From Gemmiger formicilis (GTDB taxonomy: Bacteria; Bacillota; Clostridia; Oscillospirales; Ruminococcaceae), in contig NZ_FUYF01000007.1 of assembly GCF_900167555.1 (NCBI RefSeq), positions 1 through 64,000 of the forward strand: 64,000 nt of DNA. Direction: 5' to 3'. Every line of letters starts with the position of its first letter. Positions within the stretch are counted from its first letter, which is position 1. This document shows, in pieces, positions 1 through 7,102 of this stretch. Position numbers and translations under genes: made by a program. The notes beneath the pieces were generated by a model. It did no database searches. It worked only from the letters and a program-made list of their open reading frames with translations, and was not told the DNA's origin.

Positions 1-861
1 GTTAAGGTTCGCGAGGTCAAGAAGCCTGAAGTCTCCCTGACCAAGATCAAGATGATCTTCACCAAGGCTGACGGCGCTACCTCTGTTTTCGCTACCGGTG
101 AGCTGACTGCTGCTTCCGAGTGGTATGTCCTGCCCGATGCTGCTGGCGTCATCAATCTGGCTGACGGCGAGAAGCTGACTGGCTGGACTCTGTTCCAGAA
201 CGGTGCTAAGTATGCCGCTGGCGAGAAGGTCACCTTCGAGTCCCTGAAGGAACTGGCTGGCAAGAACGTCGATAAGGACGGTGTTGCTTACCTGAACTTC
301 TACGCCGACCTGAAGACCGACGTCGAGCTGAAGAACATCACCATCAAGTATGTCGAGGATAAGGACGGCGCTCAGGAAGATGTTGCTGCTCCGCAGAACA
401 ACTTCACCGCTAAGGACGAGTTCACCATCCTGACCGACAACCTGTACGACGGCAAGGTTCCCGCTGGCAAGAAGCTGATCGGCTGGCAGTACAAGAACGG
501 TGGCAAGACCACTAACTTTGTCAAGGGCGAGCATGTCAAGTTCGACACCCTGAAGGCTCTGCTGAACGGCAACTGGGATAACGAAGGCAATGCCTGGGTT
601 ACCCTGACCCCCGTCTTCCAGGATGTTAAGAGCGACAATGGCACCTCTTCCTCCAGCGCTTCCTCTTCCAGCAACACGACCAACACTTCTGCCAGCCAGA
701 AGCAGGTCGTCAAGGCTGCCGCTGCCCCGGCTAACACCACCAAGGTTCTGCCTAAGACCGGTGCTACCAATGCTGCTCCGCTGATCGGCGGCAGCCTGGC
801 AGTTGTTGCCCTGCTGATGGGCTACGGCGTTTACGGCCTCGTTCTGCGCAAGAAAGACTAA
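1..861 (+). CDS. LPXTG cell-wall-anchored surface protein, 3' part
   Basis: The frame is open from base 1, so the gene starts before the window; 286 codons plus the stop are visible. The C-terminus is a full sortase signal: LPKTG (codons for VLPKTG lie near 748-765), a hydrophobic segment, then the basic tail RKKD. Before it is a Ser/Thr/Asn-rich linker (SSSSASSSSNTTNTSAS) typical of wall-spanning regions. The visible ectodomain holds two related blocks (GWTLFQNGAKYAAGEKVTF and GWQYKNGGKTTNFVKGEHVKF) that resemble InlB B-repeat (Flg_new) modules. Expected to be covalently attached to peptidoglycan by a class A/B-type sortase; no sortase is in the window. Ligand unknown. Codons are strongly biased (GCT, AAG, GAC), which suggests high expression. 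A strong terminator follows at 958. Confidence 0.88.
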   Translation, partial: VKVREVKKPEVSLTKIKMIFTKADGATSVFATGELTAASEWYVLPDAAGVINLADGEKLTGWTLFQNGAKYAAGEKVTFESLKELAGKNVDKDGVAYLNFYADLKTDVELKNITIKYVEDKDGAQEDVAAPQNNFTAKDEFTILTDNLYDGKVPAGKKLIGWQYKNGGKTTNFVKGEHVKFDTLKALLNGNWDNEGNAWVTLTPVFQDVKSDNGTSSSSASSSSNTTNTSASQKQVVKAAAAPANTTKVLPKTGATNAAPLIGGSLAVVALLMGYGVYGLVLRKKD

Positions 862-957
862 TTGTGTGGTTTCCCCATAGGGTAGCGGTACCCAATGCTG
901 CCGCTCCTGGTTGGGCGCGTTAGCATCCACCAAGCCCCATGTGATTCAACACAACAA

Positions 958-997
958 TACCCCCGCACGGTGCAAGCCGTGCGGGGGTACTTTTTTG
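958..997 (+). terminator. Intrinsic terminator after the LPXTG gene
   Basis: A perfect 13-bp stem (958-970 with 977-989) has a 6-nt loop and is followed by a run of T at 991-996. It ends transcription of the LPXTG gene about 100 bases past its stop. The 862-957 gap shows no gene. Confidence 0.88.
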
Positions 998-1049
998 TCA
1001 TACAGGCATAGGGATATGGGCGGTATAGCAGGCGGGCATCCGCTGCCTG

Positions 1050-1279
1050 CTGCTGCGCTGCGCCGGGTCAATCATGTGGACCTGTCGGCGGCGCAGCGGT
1101 ACGGCATCACGGTGCTGCGGGTGCCGGGCTACAGCCCCGAGGCAGTGGCCGAGCACGCCATGGCGCTGGCCGCGAACCGCCGCATCTGCAAGGCGTATAT
1201 CAAGGTGCGCAACAACAATTTTTCGCTTGATGGGCTGCTGGGGTATAACCTGTACGGCTCGGCGGCCGGTATGGGGTGA
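1050..1279 (+). pseudogene. D-2-hydroxyacid dehydrogenase (D-lactate dehydrogenase-like) fragment
   Basis: The translation of about 1060-1270 reads NHVDLSAAQRYGITVLRVPG, then YSPEAVAEHAMALAANRRIC, then VRNNNFSLDGLLGYNLYG. This matches the segment of LdhA-type D-lactate dehydrogenases that runs from the substrate-binding region to the start of the NAD-binding domain. Nothing N-terminal precedes it and the Rossmann GxGxxG part is gone: the frame stops just after SAAGMG at 1279. It is an internal fragment without start or C-terminus, so it cannot be functional. It lies between the LPXTG terminator and the decayed NACHT fragment, so this stretch is a scrap heap produced by insertions and deletions. 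Confidence 0.72.
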
Positions 1280-1313
1280 TGAATCAGGTGACCAACGCAG
1301 GGAAAAATCCGGC

Positions 1314-1712
1314 GTTTTAGAGGAAGACGAATGCAATAATACGCTTCTTCTTTTGGATGGCTATAACGAATTACCGTCAATCACTTGCCAGATGAATTTT
1401 ATTCTGGATATCGCATCGTACCAGGAACAGTATCCGAATAGTACTATCGTAGTAGCTAGCCGCACAAAAATGCAGTATGCTGATGCGCATGCTTTTGTAA
1501 GTGGTGATGCCGATTATGCCTCGCTGGAAATCTTAAATTAGCTCAAGCACTGCTACATTCTGGTGTTGGAAAGGGCTGCAATAGAGAAAGCGATTGGTGC
1601 TAAAATCGAGACGCAGGAAGAATATGAAACATTGTCTACGCCGTTCTACATAACATTGTACGGCAAGGCAGCTGGAGTTCTTGCAACAGCAGAGAGTTTA
1701 ATCGCTCTATGA
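1314..1712 (+). pseudogene. NACHT-type NTPase fragment with in-frame stop
   Basis: The reading frame contains NNTLLLLDGYNELPSITCQM, the Walker B region of NACHT/STAND NTPases (LLLDGxxEL), followed by IVVASRT, which fits the sensor-1 strand. A TAG at 1539-1541 interrupts the frame. Without a frameshift the same frame continues to 1712 with AAIEKAIGAKIETQEEYETL and STPFYITLYGKA, like the L-x-x-PF-x-L-x-L segment that follows the NACHT core. Walker A and the effector and sensor domains are missing. NACHT proteins are often anti-phage or signalling ATPases; this one is a relic. GC content is clearly lower than in the neighbours, in keeping with acquired DNA. Confidence 0.6.
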
Positions 1713-1893
1713 CATCCGGGCGACAGAGCAGCCACAGCAGTATCGTCATCTGGTGGACGAGAAAAAATGCGCCCAGACAGAGCACCGCTATGGCCCCATC
1801 ACAGGGAAATTCGTCCTCTACCGTGGGAAAAGCCAAGTGGTAGAGGGCATTCAATATCAAAATGTGGAAGAATACCTGCGCACCCTTGTGTGA
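1702..1893 (+). pseudogene. Unrecognised ORF remnant upstream of the recombinase
   Basis: An open frame without a start codon runs from 1702 to a TGA at 1891-1893 and encodes about 63 residues (begins SLYDIRATEQPQQYRHLVDE, contains HRYGPITGKFVLYRG, ends EEYLRTLV). The composition looks coding and the end lies 31 bases before the recombinase start. It looks like the tail of a mobile-element gene whose 5' end was lost where it meets the NACHT fragment. The family was not recognised. Confidence 0.4.
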
Positions 1894-1924
1894 CAAGGAT
1901 ACGCTATCGTAAGGAGGGCTGACA

Positions 1925-3745
1925 ATGGCAAAAAATAAAGACTGTATTGCTGTGTATTCCCGAAAGTCAAAGTTTACCGGCAAGGGTGAGAGCATCGGCA
2001 ACCAAGTCGAACTGAGCCGGGAATATATCCGCACTCACTATGGGGATGCCTATGCGGAGTCGATGGTCGTCTATGAAGACGAAGGCTTTTCCGGCGGCAA
2101 CCTGAACCGCCCGGACTTCAAGCGGATGATGAAGGCAGCCCATGAGCACAAATTCAAGGCAATCGTCGTGTACCGCCTTGACCGTATCAGCCGTAATGTC
2201 AGCGATTTTTCCACCTTGATTGAAGAATTAAGTCGGTTGGACATTGCCTTTGTTTCCATCCGGGAACAGTTTGACACCGGCACGCCGATGGGTCGCGCCA
2301 TGATGTACATTGCCTCGGTTTTCTCGCAGCTGGAACGCGAGACGATTGCTGAGCGCATCCGCGACAATATGCACGAACTGGCAAAGACCGGCCGCTGGCT
2401 GGGCGGAACGACCCCGACGGGGTACGCATCGGAGAGCGTCAAGCACATAACGGTGGACGGTAAATCGAAAAAGGCCTGCAAGCTGAAGCTGGTCCCGGAA
2501 GAAGCAGATACGATTCGGCTGATCTACAAGATTTTTCAAGAATCGGATTCACTGACGTACACGGAAGCGGAGCTGATGAAGCGCGGCATCAAGACGAAAA
2601 ACGGCAAATACCACACGCGCTTCTCCATCAAGTCGATTTTGCAAAACCCTGTGTATGTTATAGCCGACGATGAAGTGTATAACTACCTTGTAAATAAGGA
2701 TGCAGACCTCTTCTCGGACAAAGCGGCCTTTGACGGTGTACATGGACTGATGGTCTACAATCGAACCGATCAGGAGAAAGGACGTGCCACAAGGTATCTG
2801 TCGCCGGAAGAATGGATCGTATCGGTGGGGGAGCATCCCGGTATTATTCCCGGCAGGGAGTGGATACGGATACAGGAATCTTTGTACCGCAATAAGTCGA
2901 AAGCCTACCGCAAACCGCGCGGCAATGAAGCGCTGCTGACGGGACTTCTGTTCTGCCGCTGCGGCAGTCGAATGTATCCGAAGCTGAGCAAGCGCAAGAC
3001 GGCGGACGGAAAACGAATTTACACCTACGTCTGCAAAATGAAGGACCGCAGCAAGCATAAGCTGTGTAATGAGCGGAACGCCAACGGCAATACGCTGGAC
3101 TTGGCAATCATCGAGCAAATCAAAGTGATGGAGGACAATCAGGGCACGTTCATCGCACAGCTGGAGCAAAGCCGAAAATTCTACACAGGCAACCGCACCG
3201 ACTATGAGGACCGCCTTGCAGCTGCCCGCCGCGATAAGTCCGAGGCCGAGAAGAAGGTAGAGGCGCTGGTGGACTCTCTCGCGGCTGTGGATGACAGCAC
3301 AGCGAAAGGGCTTGTCATCAAGCGAATCGAGAAGCTGAGTCAGGAGTGTCGGAACATTGATTCCCGGATTCAGGAGTTGGAGAGTCTGACAGAGCAGTAC
3401 CACCTTAGTGACATTGAGTTTGATGTGTTCCGGCAGCTGCTGACGATGTTCAAATCTAATATTGATACCATGACCGTGGAGGAAAAACGCGCAGCAATTC
3501 GTACTCTTGTCCGCAAGGTGTTTTGGGATGGCACGAACGCCCATGTGGTGCTGTTTGGGGTGCCAGACGAAGAAATCGAGTACCCGGACCTTCCGACGGT
3601 AAGCGGCGGCAGCGATGATGAGGACGACACGGATGATTTGGAGGCGTTTGCCGATGTGGATTACGAGGACGAGGAGGATGACTCCTTGGGAAAAACGCAG
3701 CCCCTCAGCTCCGCAAAAGCGCGTTGGGGGGAGGATAGCGAATGA
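1925..3745 (+). CDS. Large serine recombinase (SpoIVCA-like)
   Basis: A 606-aa site-specific recombinase. The N-terminal resolvase catalytic domain (about 1-150) has the motif AVYSRKS with the likely nucleophile Ser12 and the arginine-rich YRLDRISRN. A Recombinase domain follows (about 170-280), then a zinc beta-ribbon (about 335-385, starting LLFCRCGSRMY, with two further Cys), then a coiled coil (about 410-500). The last ~50 residues are strikingly acidic (SGGSDDEDDTDDLEAFADVD onward). RBS AAGGAGG at 1911-1917 supports the ATG. Such enzymes integrate or excise elements without homology. The stop TGA (3743-3745) lies inside the motif AATGA, where the sigma-factor fragment begins, so the gene ends exactly at the probable element border. 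The arrangement matches skin-type elements that split sigK. No other integration, conjugation or phage gene is visible next to it. Confidence 0.92.
   Translation: MAKNKDCIAVYSRKSKFTGKGESIGNQVELSREYIRTHYGDAYAESMVVYEDEGFSGGNLNRPDFKRMMKAAHEHKFKAIVVYRLDRISRNVSDFSTLIEELSRLDIAFVSIREQFDTGTPMGRAMMYIASVFSQLERETIAERIRDNMHELAKTGRWLGGTTPTGYASESVKHITVDGKSKKACKLKLVPEEADTIRLIYKIFQESDSLTYTEAELMKRGIKTKNGKYHTRFSIKSILQNPVYVIADDEVYNYLVNKDADLFSDKAAFDGVHGLMVYNRTDQEKGRATRYLSPEEWIVSVGEHPGIIPGREWIRIQESLYRNKSKAYRKPRGNEALLTGLLFCRCGSRMYPKLSKRKTADGKRIYTYVCKMKDRSKHKLCNERNANGNTLDLAIIEQIKVMEDNQGTFIAQLEQSRKFYTGNRTDYEDRLAAARRDKSEAEKKVEALVDSLAAVDDSTAKGLVIKRIEKLSQECRNIDSRIQELESLTEQYHLSDIEFDVFRQLLTMFKSNIDTMTVEEKRAAIRTLVRKVFWDGTNAHVVLFGVPDEEIEYPDLPTVSGGSDDEDDTDDLEAFADVDYEDEEDDSLGKTQPLSSAKARWGEDSE
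3741..3745. other. Candidate crossover core of a sigK-type attachment site
   Basis: AATGA is shared by the end of the recombinase gene (GAA TGA) and the first sigma codons (AAT GAG, Asn-Glu). In SigK/SigE proteins the matching residues are the conserved I-E-N-E. My recollection of the B. subtilis skin element is that recombination takes place in a short AATGA repeat at these same codons. That is recalled knowledge; the coincidence of position is visible here. The partner core should lie upstream of the window. Confidence 0.5.
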
Positions 3746-4085
3746 GCTCCGCATGGACCTGCGGCGGGGGCGGCGGACGGGGGTGACGCTGTCGCTGCAG
3801 GAGCCGCTCGAGGCGGACGGGCAGCTGACGCTGGCGGACACCCTGCCCGATGAAGTCAACATGGAGGCCGGCTGCGAGAGCCGCGCCGACGCCGCCCGGC
3901 TGCGTGCGCTGGTGGACGCTCTGCCCGCCCGGGAACGCGCTATTATGCGGCAGCGGTATGGATTTGACGGTGCGCCCAAGACCCAGCAGCAGACGGCGCA
4001 GGCGCTGCACATCAGCCGCAGTTATGTTTCGCGGCTGGAAAAGCGCGCACTCGAGTACCTGCGCGGCCGGTGGCCGGCGGAATGA
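3741..4085 (+). pseudogene. sigK: 3' half of a sigma-K/sigma-E-type sigma factor gene
   Basis: About 114 codons, starting IANELRMDLRR (family: CIENEILMHLR). Next come TLSLQEPL and LTLADTLPDEV (the region 3/4 linker), then a full region 4 helix-turn-helix: LPARERAIMRQRYGF, KTQQQTAQALHISRSYVSRL, EKRALEYLRG. The ISRSYVSRxEKRAL signature is nearer SigK than SigE. Region 2 and the start codon are absent, and the homology begins where the recombinase gene stops. It could be the spoIIIC-like half of a gene rejoined by excision during sporulation, or a dead remnant; the 5' half is not in the window. No RBS or start suggests independent translation. Confidence 0.75.
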
Positions 4086-4126
4086 CAGGAACGGCGCAAA
4101 GAGGATGAAATCAACTAAAAAATGAT

Positions 4127-4137
4127 GGGGGGGGGGG
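4127..4137. repeat. G11 homopolymer
   Basis: Eleven consecutive G in the non-coding gap after the sigma fragment. Such tracts slip during replication and sequencing, so its length may vary. It is not in a reading frame and is not placed within the -35/-10 region of the blaI-type gene. Confidence 0.8.
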
Positions 4138-4158
4138 TACACGAAATACCATTTGCGG

Positions 4159-4285
4159 CAAAAGTGTGGCGTGATGCGGCAAAACGTGCCACATATATGC
4201 CACACTTTTGTAAACTGTCGAATCTATGACATAAATCGGGAAATGTACGAAGCTGCCCGCCAAATGTGCCAGATTTGTAAACTGT
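4159..4285. repeat. Operator-like inverted and direct repeats upstream of the BlaI-type gene
   Basis: CAAAAGTGTGGC (4159-4170) is repeated as its perfect inverse complement at 4199-4210. TTTGTAAACTGT occurs at 4207-4218 and again at 4274-4285. The block lies 45-170 bases ahead of the promoter at 4329. It could bind a regulator or be a terminator or remnant structure; no function can be assigned from sequence. Confidence 0.45.
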
Positions 4286-4328
4286 TATGAAATAACCAGA
4301 AAAACTTGAAAAAATTTTCGGAAACTCA

Positions 4329-4357
4329 TTGACATTTTGCTGACAAGCGGATACTAT
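4329..4357 (+). promoter_or_regulatory. Promoter of the BlaI-type gene
   Basis: -35 TTGACA (4329-4334), 17-bp spacer, -10 TACTAT (4352-4357). The TACTAT/TGTAG stretch at 4352-4370 resembles the half-sites bound by BlaI/MecI repressors, so autoregulation is possible (inference). Confidence 0.75.
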
Positions 4358-4394
4358 AGGAGTGTAGACATTTTTTAAAGCGAGGTATACCAAC

Positions 4395-4763
4395 GTGCAT
4401 CTGACAAAAAGCGAACAACAGATCATGGAAATTTTTTGGCAGGCGGATCACGCGATGGCACAGACGGAAGTCGTGAAAACCTGTGTTGACCGTAAATGGA
4501 AGGAACGCTCGATTTTTTCGATGCTGAACAGCCTGATGGAGAAGGGTGTTCTGCGGGAGGTTGGCTTCGTGCGCAGTGGTAAGACCTATGCCCGCACGTT
4601 TGAGCCTGCCATGTCCCACGCTGAGTACTTGGCCTCGGTCATTGCAGAGCAGCTGCCCGCGAAGCAGCTTCCCGAGCTGATCGCGGCCCTGATGCAGAAG
4701 GTGGAAACGACCCCTGCCATCCAGAAGGAAATGCGTGCCGCCCTGCGTGAAAACGCACAGTAA
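4395..4763 (+). CDS. BlaI/MecI/CopY-family repressor
   Basis: A 122-aa winged-helix protein. MHLTKSEQQIMEIFW at the start and TEVVKTCVDRKWKERSIFSM form the recognition domain typical of BlaI (residues about 1-75). The C-terminal part (about 80-122) is the dimerisation arm cleaved by BlaR1-type proteases in the family. Start is GTG at 4395 with AGCGAGG about 10 bases upstream. No BlaR1/MecR1 sensor protease, beta-lactamase or copper pump adjoins, so it is an orphan repressor; its targets are unknown. Transcribed from 4329 and ended by the hairpin at 4779-4822. Confidence 0.85.
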   Translation: MHLTKSEQQIMEIFWQADHAMAQTEVVKTCVDRKWKERSIFSMLNSLMEKGVLREVGFVRSGKTYARTFEPAMSHAEYLASVIAEQLPAKQLPELIAALMQKVETTPAIQKEMRAALRENAQ

Positions 4764-4778
4764 TCAATGATTTGTTCA

Positions 4779-4822
4779 AAAAAGCACCGCCGACCCGTGA
4801 CCCGGATCGGCGGTGTTCTTTA
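4779..4822 (+). terminator. Intrinsic terminator after the BlaI-type gene
   Basis: CACCGCCGA (4785-4793) pairs with TCGGCGGTG (4807-4815), followed by TTCTTT. A-rich sequence before the stem means it may also stop transcripts arriving from the aminotransferase on the other strand. Confidence 0.75.
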
Positions 4823-4890
4823 TTAGGAAGGATGGCTCTGCCGGGGCGAACGCAGTTTGCCCCGGACTGTCGAAAAAGGTGTGCTCATCC

Positions 4891-5023
4891 CTTGGCCCCC
4901 TCTGCGAGGGGGCTCCGCCCGCAGGCGGTGTGGGAGAGAACTGTGCCATTGCCCGAAATATTTCGGGCAATGGCAAGGCTCTCTCCCTCCGCCCCTACGG
5001 GGCACCTCCCTCACAGAGGGAGG
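4891..5023. repeat. Long imperfect hairpin repeat (type H), copy 1
   Basis: A ~133-bp inverted-repeat element. Its outer arms are CCCTCTGCGAGGG and CCCTCACAGAGGG, and the centre is the palindrome CCCGAAATATTTCGGG. A closely similar copy sits at 60489-60623. No ORF inside. It resembles a non-autonomous mobile element, and its strong stem may also affect transcript ends. Confidence 0.8.
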
Positions 5024-5081
5024 TTTTTCGACACGCGGCGGGCAAACACAGCGCCCCCAGCCGCCTTAAAAAGCGGGCAAA

Positions 5082-6248
5082 TTACCCCAGGATGCCGCTG
5101 TTTTTGATCGCCTGTACGGCCTTGCCGATCTTTTCAACGGGCATCGTCAGGGCAAAACGGACGTAGCCCTCGCCGCTCGGGCCAAAGCTCGAGCCGGGGG
5201 TGCAGATGACGCCGGCCTTGTCGATCAGGGCCAGGCAGAATTCCATGCTCGTCTTGTACCCGGCGGGCACCGGGGCCCAGACAAACATGCTGCCGTGGCT
5301 GTCGGGCACATTCCAACCGATGCCGCGCAGACCGCCGCACAGGGCGTCGCGGCGGCGCTGGTACTCGCCGCACTGGCGCTGCACGCCGTCCAGCGGGCCG
5401 GTCAGGGCAGCGATGGCGACCTTCTGAATGGGCAGGAACATACCGAAATCAATCTGAGTGCGCAGCTTTTTGCAGGCGGCGATGACATCGCGCCGCCCCA
5501 CCAAAAAGCTGATGCGCGCGCCCGTGACGTTGAAGCTCTTGCTCAAAGAGAAGAACTCCACAGCGCATTCCTCGGCGCCCGGCGTGTTGAAGATGCTGCC
5601 GCCGTGGGCACCGTCAAAGATAATATCGCTGTAGGCGTTGTCATGTACCAGCAGAATGTCGTATTTACGGCAGAAATCGACGATTTCGGCGTAGAGCTCC
5701 GGCGTGCCGATGCTGCCCACGGGGTTGGCGGGCAGGCTGACCAGCATGAGCTTGGCCCTGCGGGCCACGTCCTCCGGGATGGAGGTGACGTCGGGCAGGA
5801 AGTGGTTCTCCTTCGTCAGCTTGTAGTACCACGGCTCGGCACCGCCCAGCTTGGAGCCGGTCATAAAGACGGGGTAGCAGGGGTCGGGCAGCAGCACCAG
5901 ATCGCCGTCGTTGCAGAGCGCCAGGCCCAGATGGCCGATGCCGTCCTGGCTGCCGGAGAAGCTCATGACCTCGTCGGGGGTGATGGTGTCCACGTTAAAG
6001 CGGCGCTTGTAGTAGCCACAGACAGCCTCCAGCATCTCGGGCAGGTCGCGCAGGCTGTACTTCCAGTTTTCGTTGTCCTGCGCGGCGTCGATGAGCGCCT
6101 GCTTCAGGTAGTCCGCCGGTGCAAAATCCGGCGTTCCGACGCTTAAATTGTAAAGATGACGGCCCTCGGCCTCCAACGCGACCTTTTTGTCGTTGAGCGC
6201 CGCGAAAATCTCCGGCCCGAACAGGTCCAGACGACGAGAAAACTCCAT
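5082..6248 (-). CDS. PLP-dependent class I/II aminotransferase (LL-DAP aminotransferase-like)
   Basis: A 388-aa fold-type I aminotransferase. Visible motifs: NLSVGTPDFAPADYL (substrate loop), GSQDGIGHLGLAL (PLP phosphate region), LPANPVGSIG (NPxG), HDNAYSDIIFDG, and FSLSKSFNVTGARISFLVG with the Schiff-base lysine in SKS. The family includes LL-diaminopimelate, aspartate and alanine aminotransferases; the length suits a DapL-like or general amino-acid enzyme, but substrate cannot be read from sequence. The ATG at 6248 has GCGAGG about 10 bases upstream. It is a single gene, transcribed leftward from the -10 at 6317-6322 and divergent from the membrane protein at 6505. Confidence 0.85.
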   Translation of the reverse strand: MEFSRRLDLFGPEIFAALNDKKVALEAEGRHLYNLSVGTPDFAPADYLKQALIDAAQDNENWKYSLRDLPEMLEAVCGYYKRRFNVDTITPDEVMSFSGSQDGIGHLGLALCNDGDLVLLPDPCYPVFMTGSKLGGAEPWYYKLTKENHFLPDVTSIPEDVARRAKLMLVSLPANPVGSIGTPELYAEIVDFCRKYDILLVHDNAYSDIIFDGAHGGSIFNTPGAEECAVEFFSLSKSFNVTGARISFLVGRRDVIAACKKLRTQIDFGMFLPIQKVAIAALTGPLDGVQRQCGEYQRRRDALCGGLRGIGWNVPDSHGSMFVWAPVPAGYKTSMEFCLALIDKAGVICTPGSSFGPSGEGYVRFALTMPVEKIGKAVQAIKNSGILG

Positions 6249-6316
6249 ATCCCAAAACCTCGCTTATTGATGTAGTTTTATACAAAAAACGCACATTTTC
6301 TTGTATAAACATCCTC

Positions 6317-6368
6317 ATTATACGCCGCCGCGCCAGCGCTTGCAAGGGGGTTATAAAAGAGGTATAAT
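6317..6368. promoter_or_regulatory. Divergent promoters sharing one -35 hexamer
   Basis: TTGCAA at 6340-6345 is its own reverse complement. Leftward there is a 17-bp spacer and TATAAT (plus-strand ATTATA, 6317-6322), serving the aminotransferase. Rightward there is a 17-bp spacer and TATAAT (6363-6368), serving the membrane protein. One polymerase bound here should exclude the other. Confidence 0.8.
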
Positions 6369-6388
6369 AAAAATTAAATTGAAATACG

Positions 6389-6474
6389 GTAGGGGCCGCA
6401 TATATGCGGCCCGCAGCTGTATGGCGGGCGGACGTCTGCGGGAAGGCCGCGGGCCGGGCATGCCCGGCCCCTAC
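6389..6474. repeat. GTAGGG hairpin doublet (REPIN-like)
   Basis: Begins GTAGGGGCCGCATATATGCG and ends with an inverted unit GGGCCGGGCATGCCCGGCCC then CTAC. It is two self-complementary units in opposite orientation around a short variable middle. It lies in the 5' leader of the next gene, so the mRNA will carry both hairpins. Confidence 0.8.
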
Positions 6475-6504
6475 CGGTGCATTACGATCAGGAGTATTAT
6501 CACT

Positions 6505-6999
6505 ATGGACAAACGCAATAAAACCGCTCTGGCTTATCTGCTCGTCGGTGTGGCGGCGGCGGGGCGCGCCCTGCTGGCCGTGCCGGAAAATGCCGCCATA
6601 CAGGAGGTCTCGCTCACCGTGCTGGCCCTTGTGGGCTATCTGCTGCTGGCCTCCAAAACCAGGCTGCCTACCGTGTTCGGCGCGGCGGGGCTTGTGCTGG
6701 AGCTGATCCTCTGCGGCAGCCAGACCGGCGGGGCGTGGGCACGGCTGGCTCCGGCGCTGCGCGCGGTAGACCTGTGGCTGTTCTGGGGCGCGGCACTCGT
6801 GCTGGTGCGGCTGGCAGGGCGGCAGCAAAGCAAAATGCCGTACATTGCCGCCGTGCCGCTGGCCGTCTACACCGTCACGCACTTTATACCGTCGCTGACC
6901 TCCGTCGCCGCCGTCAGCTTTGTGGTGTTCAGCGTCGTCATGCTCTGGTTTGCGGCCATTATGATCCGCGCCTACAACGACGCGCGCATAAAAAAATAG
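6505..6999 (+). CDS. Small polytopic membrane protein
   Basis: A 164-aa, very hydrophobic protein (starts MDKRNKTALAYLLVGVAAAG) with about five or six predicted membrane helices and a short basic C-terminus (DARIKK). Start chosen at 6505 because CAGGAGTA lies about 10 bases upstream; an upstream in-frame ATG at 6301 would read through the repeat and precede the transcription start. Family not recognised. It is transcribed from the rightward promoter at 6340-6368 and stands just ahead of the promoter of the amino-sugar operon, with no overlap that ties it to that pathway. Confidence 0.7.
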   Translation: MDKRNKTALAYLLVGVAAAGRALLAVPENAAIQEVSLTVLALVGYLLLASKTRLPTVFGAAGLVLELILCGSQTGGAWARLAPALRAVDLWLFWGAALVLVRLAGRQQSKMPYIAAVPLAVYTVTHFIPSLTSVAAVSFVVFSVVMLWFAAIMIRAYNDARIKK

Positions 7000-7031
7000 G
7001 GCAATTTTGCGCAAATCCGTTCCGCGATAAA

Positions 7032-7060
7032 GTGACAAATACCGCAAACTGTGTTATACT
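7032..7060 (+). promoter_or_regulatory. Promoter of the amino-sugar operon
   Basis: -35 GTGACA (7032-7037), 17-bp spacer, -10 TATACT (7055-7060), 43 bases before the rffA start. Confidence 0.7.
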
Positions 7061-7102
7061 AAATATAATTATAAAAATCCAGCCGGAAGGAAGGCTTTTA
7101 CT

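Noticed and set aside
862-1925. 5' half of sigK near the recombinase
   Set aside because: No sigma region 2 sequence and no AATGA core occur in this stretch, so the partner half, if it exists, lies before the window.
2549-4012. A 487-codon frame on the minus strand
   Set aside because: Antisense to the serine recombinase and the sigma fragment, both of which have clear family motifs.
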